From the IMG/VR virus record IMGVR_UViG_3300042350_002696, positions 1 through 53,075 of that record: a DNA stretch of 53,075 nt. One strand, given 5' to 3'. The stretch is from a virus. This document shows, in pieces, positions 44,339-52,566 of the stretch. Every line of letters starts with the position of its first letter. Position 1 is the first letter of the stretch. The translations under genes were made by a program, and so were the position numbers. Under the pieces are notes generated by a model. The model made no database searches, had not been told where the DNA came from, and saw only the letters and a list, made by a program, of their open reading frames with translations.

Positions 44339-44892
44339 GCTGCTACTTTAAACCATTCTGGAATACTACGTTTCGTCCAATCCATGGAGAAACGTTCTTG
44401 TTTTGTTTGATAGAATGCACGATACGAACCGACTGGATCGTGCGGATTAATACACTCTGGTGCTGCACCCATAGCAAGCTTGAACGGGGTAAGCGGTTCC
44501 ATAGGAATGTTCCTAGGAGGAATAGACAGAGCTTCTTCCAGATCTACCCAAGACTTATGCTTTTTCTCATAACGATACTCAAACTCAGTTGCAAGAGCTT
44601 GGAAGTGATCGTAGTGCCATATATAATTCTGTACAGATTCCATAGTCCAGACAGTGCAAGGATGACCGACGTGAACTGCTTTATATAGTACTGCATCGCG
44701 TTTGTCAGGAAGGATCCAGCCCTTTACGCTAGTCTTACCAGACTTAGATGGAATCTTCGTAAGCTTACCATCTAGCACACGGTGTGCAGTAGATAGCATC
44801 TGTGCTGACTCTAGAACCATTTTTACTACATGTTTATCGCACTGAAGTTGTGCAGCTTTGATTGGGTTCTTATCCAAGATGAAGATATTCAT
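44335..44892 (-). CDS. Conserved phage protein of unknown function
   Basis: 185 aa. N terminus MNIFILDKNPIKAAQLQCDK followed by HVVKMVLESAQMLSTAHR, a strongly patterned block I associate with a family widespread in phages; no activity known to me. Promoter at 44930 directly upstream. Forms an operon with the next gene. Confidence 0.75.
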   Translation of the reverse strand: MNIFILDKNPIKAAQLQCDKHVVKMVLESAQMLSTAHRVLDGKLTKIPSKSGKTSVKGWILPDKRDAVLYKAVHVGHPCTVWTMESVQNYIWHYDHFQALATEFEYRYEKKHKSWVDLEEALSIPPRNIPMEPLTPFKLAMGAAPECINPHDPVGSYRAFYQTKQERFSMDWTKRSIPEWFKVAA

Positions 44893-44929
44893 GGTGTGTA
44901 TTCTATCCCGTCCTATTAATCACTTTAAT

Positions 44930-44958
44930 ATTATATCAGCGGACTATGGATCTGTAAA
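44930..44958 (-). promoter_or_regulatory. sigma-70-like promoter
   Basis: TTTACA / 17 bp / TATAAT ahead of the gene at 44892. Confidence 0.8.
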
Positions 44959-44961
44959 CCC

Positions 44962-45288
44962 CTAAAATTGCAAACCAACAACAACCCCGTATCTTTTTTC
45001 ATTATTATCCGTTTCTTGTACCGGAGCTATGAAGAAGTAGTTTTTCCTCAGTCTTACCATAGGTAACACCTCTGCATCCGAATATCCTGTTACTGCACCC
45101 ATTTCTAGCTCATATCCATTACCCAATCCAAATGTCTTGGAAAGATAACCTGATACTTTTGTTTCACTATTTATGTAAGCTCCAATTGCCCATTTGCTTT
45201 CTTCTAGCTCGACGTATGGATGTATCGCGTTATAATTCCCTTCTAGAAACAGGTGCAGGGTCAATGCTAACCCTGCACCTAAATCCAT
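44962..45288 (-). CDS. Small beta-strand-rich phage protein, copy B
   Basis: 108 aa, paralogue of 57-395: starts MDLGAGLALTLHLF, shares NAIHPYVEL, GAYINSE and VTGYSDAEVLPMVR. Ends with aromatic Phe (VVVGLQF). Possibly a small outer-membrane-like protein without signal peptide. Function unknown. Confidence 0.8.
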   Translation of the reverse strand: MDLGAGLALTLHLFLEGNYNAIHPYVELEESKWAIGAYINSETKVSGYLSKTFGLGNGYELEMGAVTGYSDAEVLPMVRLRKNYFFIAPVQETDNNEKRYGVVVGLQF

Positions 45289-45289
45289 A

Positions 45290-45463
45290 TTACCCTGCCT
45301 TTACTATTGATTCTTCGATTTCAGCTATGTGGTCGTCTAGATATGCTTTTTTAGTTAATACTTTGTGCATTCGATCCGTTCTCCCTTGTTTTAAGTATCT
45401 ATCTGCATACCAGCCCAATTGTCTTGAATCTTTTTTTAAACGCTCGATAGTTGCTGAAACCAT
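45290..45463 (-). CDS. Small helical phage protein
   Basis: 57 aa from the ATG at 45463 (TTTAGGAGAAC upstream); longer reading would begin in the terminator hairpin. Basic helices (IERLKKDSRQLGWYADRY). Function unknown. Confidence 0.68.
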   Translation of the reverse strand: MVSATIERLKKDSRQLGWYADRYLKQGRTDRMHKVLTKKAYLDDHIAEIEESIVKAG

Positions 45464-45480
45464 GTGTAGTTCTCCTAAAG

Positions 45481-45515
45481 AAAAAGGTGCATCGTCCAAA
45501 GACGTGCACCTTTTT
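45481..45515 (-). terminator. Rho-independent terminator
   Basis: AAAAAGGTGCA/TGCACCTTTTT with an inner CGTC-CAAA-GACG, just after the gene at 45544-45963. Confidence 0.85.
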
Positions 45516-45543
45516 GATTACTGTTATGTTTTTCTATCTAACA

Positions 45544-45963
45544 TCATAATAGACCTGGAAATGCTTCCCTCACTATTTCTGGTGTTAGGTCTTTTACTGG
45601 TAGGTGCTTGTTAATCATTGCACATACCAATTCCGCATCCTTTGGATGAATCGATTCAACAATTCCAAGGAATACCTTTTCGCGTTTAAAGCCCTGCATC
45701 TGACTGCCAGGTCCACCTTTTACGCAATATTTGAAATCTACATTCTTTCTAAGAAGAGTCGATGGAGCACTATGTGCTTCGCATGCAGTATATGGAACTT
45801 CACCTTTTGGAAGTAGCCATTCAATCCTAGGATCAAGTGCACCTTTTAGTAGATCCTTTAATGCCCATGACTCATTTTGTTTTAGTACTTTAATTTTTTC
45901 TTCGTGGGTACTTGCTTTTTCAAATTTATCAAATACTTCATGAATGTCTAATTGTCTTACCAT
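45544..45963 (-). CDS. T4-like conserved protein (DUF6433-like)
   Basis: 139 aa. Helical N-terminal part (HEEKIKVLKQNESWALKDLL), then PRIEWLLPKGEVPYT and a C-terminal GFKREKVFLGIVESIHPKDA. Pattern of the T4-like DUF6433 family. Lies just after RNase H and before a terminator. Function unknown. Confidence 0.72.
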   Translation of the reverse strand: MVRQLDIHEVFDKFEKASTHEEKIKVLKQNESWALKDLLKGALDPRIEWLLPKGEVPYTACEAHSAPSTLLRKNVDFKYCVKGGPGSQMQGFKREKVFLGIVESIHPKDAELVCAMINKHLPVKDLTPEIVREAFPGLL

Positions 45964-45964
45964 A

Positions 45965-46816
45965 TTAAAAAAATTCCTCTACTACTTCAACCAGGAGGCG
46001 GCATTGCTTGGAAATAAGATAGGGTAGAACCTTATTACGGGCAGGAACCTTCTGCGTTACGAATTTATTTATGATTTCTTGCTTTACAGAATCAGGACAT
46101 TCTGACTCTTCTGTAAGAACAATCATCTTTTTGTTACGGATATAGTTCCGATACACTTGTTCGCCAAGTGCTTTCGGATCTTCGAGCAAAGCCGCTTTCT
46201 TCTTAGCAGACAGTGTATTCTGACGCTTACCTTCCACGAGGAACGTATCATCGTCAGAAAGAACGTTTGGCACACCGTCACCAGAACAACCACCAAGGAT
46301 CTGTTCTGCTTGATACAAGCGGGGGTTTGGGTCCTTGACGAACTTCTTAGTGACTGGGGAGAACTGCTGTACGTTATCATACTTCTGCAGTTGGATAAAG
46401 TCATGATCTGACGAGACGATCATAACCTTTTCATAGTTACCAAACTCTTGAGTCCACTTAGCAATCTCTGCAATAGAATCATCCGCCTCGCATCCCCATT
46501 GGTGAATAACCTTCCAAGGCATATTCTCTTTAATCTCATCGAGAACAGTAGTGATGTTCTTAAATGCCAGATCCCAATCGATCTTAGACTCATCACGATT
46601 TTGTTTACGTTTACCTTTGTACTCAGGATAAACTTCTTTACGCCAATTACCACCAGCATCGGCGACAATAACCATTTCACCATAGTCTTTAAACTTCTGG
46701 CGATACATTCGTACAGAGTTTAGGATAATGTGACGGATAAGGTTCACATCATCATATTTGGCTTGACCCATTACGATTGGTGCAATGGCAATGCCGGAGA
46801 AGTCAAGTAAAATCAT
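45965..46816 (-). CDS. rnh: RNase H (T4 Rnh-like flap/5'-nuclease)
   Basis: 283 aa. FEN-1-type 5'-nuclease, unrelated to bacterial RNase HI. Acidic metal sites: LLDFSG at the N terminus, VIVADAGGNWRKEVYPEYKGKR (bridge region), CEADDSIAEIA, VSSDHDFIQLQ. Known role in T4: removes RNA primers and short DNA from Okazaki fragments. Starts at the stop of the SWIM gene (one-base overlap). Confidence 0.93.
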   Translation of the reverse strand: MILLDFSGIAIAPIVMGQAKYDDVNLIRHIILNSVRMYRQKFKDYGEMVIVADAGGNWRKEVYPEYKGKRKQNRDESKIDWDLAFKNITTVLDEIKENMPWKVIHQWGCEADDSIAEIAKWTQEFGNYEKVMIVSSDHDFIQLQKYDNVQQFSPVTKKFVKDPNPRLYQAEQILGGCSGDGVPNVLSDDDTFLVEGKRQNTLSAKKKAALLEDPKALGEQVYRNYIRNKKMIVLTEESECPDSVKQEIINKFVTQKVPARNKVLPYLISKQCRLLVEVVEEFF

Positions 46817-47028
46817 CAGTTAATCCATTTCTCAGCTATAGTGTATGTATGTTTACATTTGCCATGCATCTTCATGCCCCAGCAATCGCAGCTTAGCCCT
46901 TTGTCGGTAAATTCAATGGTATAGACATTTCCCTTACTGCCAGGGATTTCCCACCGGCTACCGTTGGCCCAGTGGCGAATGAAGTTAATTTCTTCGGGTT
47001 TGTAGAAACGGGGGCTAAACTTGCGCAT
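46816..47028 (-). CDS. Small SWIM zinc-finger protein
   Basis: 70 aa. SWIM motif CDCWGMKMHGKCKH (Cys-x-Cys-x8-Cys-x-His). SWIM fingers bind DNA or proteins. Own promoter at 47052; co-transcribed with rnh. Confidence 0.82.
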   Translation of the reverse strand: MRKFSPRFYKPEEINFIRHWANGSRWEIPGSKGNVYTIEFTDKGLSCDCWGMKMHGKCKHTYTIAEKWIN

Positions 47029-47051
47029 GGCTATCTCCTATTCGTAATATG

Positions 47052-47080
47052 AATATATGCTATCCAGCGCTGTTTGTAAA
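47052..47080 (-). promoter_or_regulatory. sigma-70-like promoter
   Basis: TTTACA / 17 bp / TATATT ahead of the SWIM-finger/rnh genes. Confidence 0.75.
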
Positions 47081-47090
47081 TCCCCTATTT

Positions 47091-47306
47091 CTATTTTTTA
47101 GAATTGTTTATTCGGTTTGCCTGTCGAGTTGCCCAAGCTGCTTCGAAGCCAATATCGTGAACGCCAGCTTCATGGTTTCCCCACAGGCGTTCCATATAAG
47201 AATGATAAGTCTTCTCCACGTCCTTCTCAGACCAAGATTCTGGTATGAGCATCCCCTTTACAATCCAGTAAAATCTATTTGCTTCTTTTATCTGGTAGTC
47301 TGTCAT
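47091..47306 (-). CDS. Small conserved phage protein, paralogue pair member B
   Basis: 71 aa. Shares KEANRFYWIVKG, LIPESW and RLWGNHE with 13295-13516. Start overlaps the stop of the GIY-YIG gene. Function unknown. Confidence 0.8.
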   Translation of the reverse strand: MTDYQIKEANRFYWIVKGMLIPESWSEKDVEKTYHSYMERLWGNHEAGVHDIGFEAAWATRQANRINNSKK

Positions 47307-47719
47307 TTTAGACTTTGGACATGGCTTCTATGAACTCTACAGTTGATGATGCCATTATAGTAACGATCATCTAACAGAACGTTTCTAGCGAACTGTTCTT
47401 TTGCCTCGAGGAATCCCATCTCGCCCTTTGATCGACAGAAGTATAATATCTCGCGATGGAAGTTCTGTTCCCCGTGTTCGACAAGTAGCTGTTTAACAAG
47501 ATCACTGGATCCGTAATAGCTTCTCCAATCGGACTCGACAACACTTCTGCGCTTTCTGGTCTTACCTTTAAGCGGGGGTAATGTCTTTCTTGACCAAAAC
47601 ATCTTCTTTCCAACGTACATCTTGTCGTTGGATTTATCGGTAATAACATAGACGAAACCAACCCACTGCTTTAATTCTTCTTCACTGGGCTCGTAAGCCT
47701 CGCCTTTATAATACCACAT
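47303..47719 (-). CDS. GIY-YIG-type nuclease-like protein
   Basis: 138 aa. VGFVYVITDKSNDKMYVGKK is a GIY-YIG core (Y-V-I ... Y-V-G), then SDWRSYYGSS and EILYFCRSKGEMGFLEAKEQ with the catalytic Glu region. No DNA-binding repeats, so a resident enzyme rather than a clear homing element. Coupled to the zinc-ribbon gene (TAATG). Confidence 0.82.
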   Translation of the reverse strand: MWYYKGEAYEPSEEELKQWVGFVYVITDKSNDKMYVGKKMFWSRKTLPPLKGKTRKRRSVVESDWRSYYGSSDLVKQLLVEHGEQNFHREILYFCRSKGEMGFLEAKEQFARNVLLDDRYYNGIINCRVHRSHVQSLK

Positions 47720-47874
47720 TAATCATCACTGTCTTCTTCTTCGTCCATCAAAGAGGTGTATGATTCGTAACCACACATCGGGCAATGATAGGGTTCTTTT
47801 CTACTATTGATCACTGTGACTCGGGTTTCCAAGCCACAGTGATCGCACTCTAACAAGTACTCAGCTAATCTCAA
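47719..47874 (-). CDS. Small zinc-ribbon protein (51 aa)
   Basis: TTG start at 47874 with GAGG in the end of nrdA upstream; TAA overlaps the next ATG. Two Cys pairs, CDHC and CPMC, separated by about 22 residues form a zinc ribbon; acidic tail. Sits between nrdA and the GIY-YIG gene. Function unknown. Confidence 0.72.
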   Translation of the reverse strand: MRLAEYLLECDHCGLETRVTVINSRKEPYHCPMCGYESYTSLMDEEEDSDD

Positions 47875-49518
47875 TTAAGCCTCGCAGGACACGCATGTCA
47901 TGATATCACGAACAAGCTCTTGTGCTGGGTTTGAGGAACGTTGGTAATAGAATGTTTTCACTCCGAGTCTCCATCCTTCGATAATTAATGCGTTAACATC
48001 TTTTGCCGGAGCATCTGGTGGAATCATGAGATTTAAGCTCTGGCTCTGATCTATATATGATTGTCGAGCAGCAGCTTGTTGGACAACGTTCAACGGAGAG
48101 ATTTCAGAGAAGGTCTTGAATACATCTCTTTCCTTCTGTGTAAGGAAATTAAGATGCTGTACTGAACCTTTGCGCATAAGGATAGAATCCCATGTCTCGT
48201 CATCGTTCTTACCATGTGCTTCAAGTACTTCTACAAGGTAAGGATTCTTGTAGGTAAATACGCCCTTAGCAAGATCTTTTACGAAGTAATTCGATGCAAG
48301 AGGTTCAATAGACGGCGAGACCTGACCAAGAATAAAACTGCTACTAGTTGTAGGAGCGATAGCACAACGAGTGAGATTACGAATTCCATATCCGAGTAGT
48401 CCTTCTGGTTCACCATAGATTTCTGCCATTTCTTTCGATGCAGCAAGTGACCGTTCATCGATGAACTTGCTAATCTCTTCAGTAAGTTCAAGCGCTTCAA
48501 ATGATTCGAATGGAATCATCTTGAGCTGTAGCAACGAATGCCAACCGAGCTGGCCAATACCAAGTGCCCGCCAATGTTTAGCAAATTTGTATGCAGTTTC
48601 CATGAACTTGATGTTCTTGGTCTTACGGATATACTCCTCCATAACTGCATCAAGGAAGTAAGTCATAATCTCAACTGCATCAGTCTCTTTCCACTCGTCC
48701 CAGGTAACTAGGTTCATAGAGGAAAGGTTACAGACAAACGTCCAGTCTTTGCTTGATGGTAGTGCAATCTCAGAGCAAAGATTCGACGCATAGATTGGAT
48801 AGTTATGATCCTTTAGCACCTTCGGCTTATTGTTGTTCACCGTGTCGGTAAAGAACAGGTAAGGATAACCAGTTTCTTTACGCTTACGAAGAACCTTAGC
48901 CCAGACTTCGCGCTTTGCTTTATCTCCGGTAATCATACTCTCCATCCACTCATCGCTGATAGTAACACCAATAGAGATGTTCTGGATAGTAGCTCCTGGT
49001 TCACGAATCTCTAGGAATTCATTAATATCAGGATGATCGATATTGAGATAAGCAGCAAATGCGCCTCGTCGTACTGATCCCTGACTAATAACATCAGTGC
49101 CAGTATCATAGAGCCGAAGATAATGAATAGGTCCATCTGCTTTGCCGCCTCCTCGAATAGAGCTCCCGCGCGGGCGAAGGTCACCGAAGTAACCAGAAGT
49201 CCCAGCACCAAGCTTCGTTTGCATACCAACTTCAGCAGTCTTTTGCAGGATCTGCTCAATAGAATCTTCTACATATACACCATTACAGGAGATAGGTAGA
49301 CCACGATCTACACCAAAGTTCGACCAGACTGGTGACGACAGACTATAGTAACCTGCAATCATGTACTTGTAAAACTTCTTAGCAAAGCCTGGTTTATTTA
49401 AAATCTTTTCTGCAGCCTGGGCAATCTCTTCGATACGATCTTCAGCAGACATACCCTCTTGTAAATAACCACGAGACAAGAATAGTCTCGAATCTTCGTT
49501 TAGCCAATCAAATGCCAT
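47875..49518 (-). CDS. nrdA: Ribonucleotide reductase, class I large subunit
   Basis: 547 aa. Catalytic blocks: PISCNGVYV (first redox Cys), SNLCSEIALP (N-x-C-x-E radical and acid residues), PTTSSSFILGQVSPSIEP, and the C-terminal Cys pair CVSC. Makes deoxynucleotides with NrdB. Shorter than T4 NrdA (about 750 aa); the N-terminal ATP-cone region is absent, so the usual dATP inhibition is probably lost. Twelve bases after nrdB. Confidence 0.95.
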   Translation of the reverse strand: MAFDWLNEDSRLFLSRGYLQEGMSAEDRIEEIAQAAEKILNKPGFAKKFYKYMIAGYYSLSSPVWSNFGVDRGLPISCNGVYVEDSIEQILQKTAEVGMQTKLGAGTSGYFGDLRPRGSSIRGGGKADGPIHYLRLYDTGTDVISQGSVRRGAFAAYLNIDHPDINEFLEIREPGATIQNISIGVTISDEWMESMITGDKAKREVWAKVLRKRKETGYPYLFFTDTVNNNKPKVLKDHNYPIYASNLCSEIALPSSKDWTFVCNLSSMNLVTWDEWKETDAVEIMTYFLDAVMEEYIRKTKNIKFMETAYKFAKHWRALGIGQLGWHSLLQLKMIPFESFEALELTEEISKFIDERSLAASKEMAEIYGEPEGLLGYGIRNLTRCAIAPTTSSSFILGQVSPSIEPLASNYFVKDLAKGVFTYKNPYLVEVLEAHGKNDDETWDSILMRKGSVQHLNFLTQKERDVFKTFSEISPLNVVQQAAARQSYIDQSQSLNLMIPPDAPAKDVNALIIEGWRLGVKTFYYQRSSNPAQELVRDIMTCVSCEA

Positions 49519-49530
49519 TATATACTCCTA

Positions 49531-50499
49531 TTAAAATAAATCATCTGCTGAAATTCCTTGACCACGGGCGTAATCTACCGGACGGCCATGGAAAAAGTCA
49601 ACCATATTTGAACCATAAAGTCCTTCATCAAACCATTTTGTTAGCTTAATTAATTCTTTATCATAAGTTACATTGTGTGCAAATCCAATTTGCTCTAGAC
49701 TATCTACCATACGCTTTTTAATGAATTCAATAAGAATCTCACTGGAAAGACCCAGCTCTTCATAGTCACCCATGATCCAACGGATAACATCTGATTCGTA
49801 TCCGATAGCTGCTTCAATCTCTTCTGCAATACGTGCTTCAAGTTCTGCATCAAACAGTTCAGGATATTCCTGACGCATTGTGTTAATCAGTTTAATACCA
49901 CACTGTGCATGAAGCATCTCTTCGTTGCGAGTGTACTTCACTTGCTGTGCAGTGTCTTTTAGAATAGCTTTATTCTTATTCATATGTAAAATAATATAGA
50001 ATTGGGAGAAGAGTGAAACATTCTCCACGAACAAAGTAAACAGAGTAATAGCGTAAATATACTGCTTTCTGTCGTCTTTGTAAACCTTCTTGCTGTACTT
50101 ACGAAGATATTCTACACGGCCAGCAATAATAGGATTTTCTAGATTGCGTTCAAAGATATCGGTTAGACCAAGAACATCAAGAAGCTTTTCATATGCCATG
50201 TTGTGAATAACTTCAGAGTTACCCATTGCATAGCCAAGATCACGAATAGATGGATGCGGTAGATTATCCCCAAGATTTGCCCAAAAGGTTTTAACGGCTA
50301 CCTCGATCTGACCAATAGCCGAAAGCGCGCGCACGAGCACTTCGCGCTCGAGAGGGGTCATTTCGCTTTTAAACTGGGAGTAGTCAGAGGTAAAGTTAAA
50401 TTCTTCAGGCGTCCAAAATCCGCTCCAGATAGCATCGATGAATTCTTTGGTCCAGGGATAAAGATCTGGTTTTCTTGATATTTGTTCTTGAAATAACAT
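49531..50499 (-). CDS. nrdB: Ribonucleotide reductase, class I small subunit
   Basis: 322 aa. Di-iron site ligands: Glu in GQIEVAVK, NSEVIHNMAYEKLL (Glu-x2-His and radical Tyr four residues on), VENVSLFSQF, and NEEMLHAQ. Ends ISADDLF, the tail that docks on NrdA. The promoter at 50591 and a folded leader (50516-50559) lie upstream. Confidence 0.95.
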   Translation of the reverse strand: MLFQEQISRKPDLYPWTKEFIDAIWSGFWTPEEFNFTSDYSQFKSEMTPLEREVLVRALSAIGQIEVAVKTFWANLGDNLPHPSIRDLGYAMGNSEVIHNMAYEKLLDVLGLTDIFERNLENPIIAGRVEYLRKYSKKVYKDDRKQYIYAITLFTLFVENVSLFSQFYIILHMNKNKAILKDTAQQVKYTRNEEMLHAQCGIKLINTMRQEYPELFDAELEARIAEEIEAAIGYESDVIRWIMGDYEELGLSSEILIEFIKKRMVDSLEQIGFAHNVTYDKELIKLTKWFDEGLYGSNMVDFFHGRPVDYARGQGISADDLF

Positions 50500-50515
50500 T
50501 TAACTCTCCGCATGC

Positions 50516-50559
50516 GAACAACACAAGCCTACTGTCCCGTGGACCAGGCTTTATTGTTC
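50516..50559 (-). promoter_or_regulatory. Hairpin leader of nrdB
   Basis: Minus strand GAACAA, AAGCCT, GTCC, loop ACG, GGAC, AGGCTT, TTGTTC: three nested stems in the untranslated leader between promoter and nrdB ribosome site. Possible RNA-level control. Confidence 0.5.
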
Positions 50560-50590
50560 TAGGTTATTGTGATGGTTTCTTAGTAATGAT

Positions 50591-50619
50591 ATTATATATG
50601 AAATACCGAAGCTTGTAAA
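50591..50619 (-). promoter_or_regulatory. sigma-70-like promoter of nrdB-nrdA
   Basis: TTTACA / 17 bp / TATAAT. Confidence 0.8.
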
Positions 50620-50668
50620 CCACTATATGTAGTATTATCGTAATAATTTTTTACTACATATGTAAAAT

Positions 50669-51052
50669 TTACTGGGTATTTTCTACGGGCTCTGGTTCGC
50701 CCTGTATCGCCTTTTCATAATAGGCAATGATCTGCTTTTGTTGGAGAACGTATCTTCTTAGCTCAGCCATGCCTACTGAAAGGTTCTCATATCCCTTTGG
50801 GGTAATAGCCATGAAGGCAACTGATCCACCAGCTGCTTCAATCTTCTTCAGAGACTCTTCCAGATTGTCCCGGTTTACCACGAACCATTCCACTGCAGGA
50901 AAGTCTACAGGGCTAGGTGCTTGCTGAAGCATGATGTTCTGCTTCACATATTCTTTTTGTACAACGACTTCTTTGTCTGGGATTTTAAATTGGCCGCAAC
51001 TACTCAGTAACAGGAGCGACAGGAATAGGATCGACAGGTGCAGTAGTTTCAT
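50669..51052 (-). CDS. Outer-membrane lipoprotein, predicted o-spanin
   Basis: 127 aa. Lipoprotein signal with lipobox LLSSC (Cys19). Short, helical mature part. Its start lies 53 bases inside the preceding gene, which encodes a single-helix coiled-coil protein: the overlapping arrangement of Rz/Rz1-type spanins that fuse inner and outer membranes at lysis. It is longer than most Rz1 proteins. Confidence 0.72.
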   Translation of the reverse strand: MKLLHLSILFLSLLLLSSCGQFKIPDKEVVVQKEYVKQNIMLQQAPSPVDFPAVEWFVVNRDNLEESLKKIEAAGGSVAFMAITPKGYENLSVGMAELRRYVLQQKQIIAYYEKAIQGEPEPVENTQ

Positions 51053-51413
51053 TCTTTAATTCCTCTCTGAGTCTATTAACAGCTCGATTGATACGTGCTT
51101 CTAGGTCAGCCGCATTTATCATTGCTTCCTTATTCAGGTCAATCTCACTGAATCTTTTTCTCAGTCTATTTAGGTTGCTTTCAGCCTGTTGTAGGGCAAC
51201 AGTAAGCTCTTTATTTAATTTTGCTGTTCTTGTAGCATCAGCTTCCATGGAGTTAATAGTATTTTCCATAGTCTCTGCGGCTATCTGTAGCTTTGTATTG
51301 TTCTCACGGAGTAATGCAATTGTAGCTTGGGTGCTATTATAATAGGCATAAGCACTGTACACTACTGTACCGAATGTAGCTACAATAAACAGTAAAAGAT
51401 ATACTCTAATCAT
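51000..51413 (-). CDS. Coiled-coil membrane protein, predicted i-spanin
   Basis: 137 aa. N-terminal membrane helix (VYLLLFIVATFGTVVYSA), then a long coiled coil (about residues 30-120) and a Pro-rich end, the Rz plan. Overlaps the lipoprotein gene. Confidence 0.75.
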   Translation of the reverse strand: MIRVYLLLFIVATFGTVVYSAYAYYNSTQATIALLRENNTKLQIAAETMENTINSMEADATRTAKLNKELTVALQQAESNLNRLRKRFSEIDLNKEAMINAADLEARINRAVNRLREELKNETTAPVDPIPVAPVTE

Positions 51414-51606
51414 TTTCTTCCATATACTTTCTAAATCGTTTTAGAAGAATTGGTTGTTTCTTTTTTCTTTTGTCAACAGCAACACGAGGACCCATATTCT
51501 TTGTGTCCTGTGGAATACCTGCATCGGCTGTTGTCATCATCTCATCAACTTGATTGCATTCACCGCAGCAATCTGGGGTTCCGCAGTTAGTATGTTTTTC
51601 TTTCAT
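51406..51606 (-). CDS. Small Cys-rich protein
   Basis: 66 aa. CGTPDCCGEC N-terminal cluster (could bind metal or form disulfides), basic C terminus (RKKKQPILLKRFRKY). Overlaps both neighbours. Function unknown. Confidence 0.7.
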   Translation of the reverse strand: MKEKHTNCGTPDCCGECNQVDEMMTTADAGIPQDTKNMGPRVAVDKRKKKQPILLKRFRKYMEEND

Positions 51607-52193
51607 CTGAGTAACTCCAGAGAGGTAACGTAAATCTTCTGTCTCGATCTTATATGAATCGCTTCGTAAATATTTATACCAAACATCTGTCCAACTGGCA
51701 TCGCATCGTCTTCAATACGAATCTTATCATGTGGAATCATATCCACAGCTTCTGACACTTTTTCATATCTTAATTTATATACGCCAGGACTAAGCTGACC
51801 ATTCGATAGAACAAACCAGTTACTTTCCTCGACCAAGAAATCTGTGGAATCAATCCCTATTTGGGATAATCCTTTTAAAATTCTCTTCTCGGAGACTGAG
51901 TATTTTTCTTTGATGAGATATAATGCAGCTGCATAAGAGGCTAATGTGCTACCACCCCCAGGAACCTTTGCCATGAGTCTTTTTATATTAAAAACTAAAC
52001 GGTGGAACGGTGTATAGTAGTCTCTGTAGTTGTCACGCGCCTCAATCGTATTCATGGAATAGTCTCTATTGCGCTTTCCGTCTTTGTCGATAATACCGAC
52101 TTCATATGCTTTTGTCTTGTCGAATGGGGTGACAAGTAAAGTGAGGAATCTGAATGTATAGACTAAATCGCCTGCTTGTTTGATTAATCCCAT
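51603..52193 (-). CDS. Conserved-looking T4-like phage protein
   Basis: 196 aa. LVYTFRFLTLLVTPFDKTKAY start, KVPGGGSTLASYAAALYLIK centre; I believe similar proteins lie near structural genes in marine T4-like phages. No enzyme motif. One-base overlap with the next gene. An octamer TATAAATA occurs inside it (51671-51678) and might drive the downstream genes. Confidence 0.72.
   Translation of the reverse strand: MGLIKQAGDLVYTFRFLTLLVTPFDKTKAYEVGIIDKDGKRNRDYSMNTIEARDNYRDYYTPFHRLVFNIKRLMAKVPGGGSTLASYAAALYLIKEKYSVSEKRILKGLSQIGIDSTDFLVEESNWFVLSNGQLSPGVYKLRYEKVSEAVDMIPHDKIRIEDDAMPVGQMFGINIYEAIHIRSRQKIYVTSLELLR
51671..51678 (-). promoter_or_regulatory. Possible internal late promoter (TATAAATA)
   Basis: Exact octamer inside a gene, 65 bp before the start at 51606. 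Could be chance. Confidence 0.35.
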
Positions 52194-52558
52194 TATATCC
52201 TCTTTAATTTCTCAATAACTTCCGGATCAGATTCTATTTCTTTTAGCTGATTCGGGCGAACATGATTTAAATATTCTAAGAAAGGCTTTATTACCTTCCA
52301 GTGTTTAGGTTCTAATCTTAAGCCTAATAGACGTAAGGCTGCATAGTTACCAAATACATTAAAAATTACAATTGTATGATTCAGTATCAAGCGTTCGGAT
52401 AGAATACCTGTTTCGATATATCTATTCACCAAACGCTTGATATATTTAAACCGCTTTAGATCATCATAAAATTCTTCAGGATCAATTTTACCCTTTGGAG
52501 AGTAATAGTGCTTCGCTGCAAATTTTACTAGATCTTCTTCTAGTAAATCATCATCCAT
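52193..52558 (-). CDS. T4-like conserved helical protein (DUF7207-like)
   Basis: 121 aa, fully helical by eye (EEFYDDLKRFKYIKRLVNRY, NVFGNYAALRLLGLRLEP). Pattern matches a small T4-like family without known function. Start ATG after the partial gene's stop by eight bases. Confidence 0.72.
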   Translation of the reverse strand: MDDDLLEEDLVKFAAKHYYSPKGKIDPEEFYDDLKRFKYIKRLVNRYIETGILSERLILNHTIVIFNVFGNYAALRLLGLRLEPKHWKVIKPFLEYLNHVRPNQLKEIESDPEVIEKLKRI

Positions 52559-52566
52559 GAATTATC

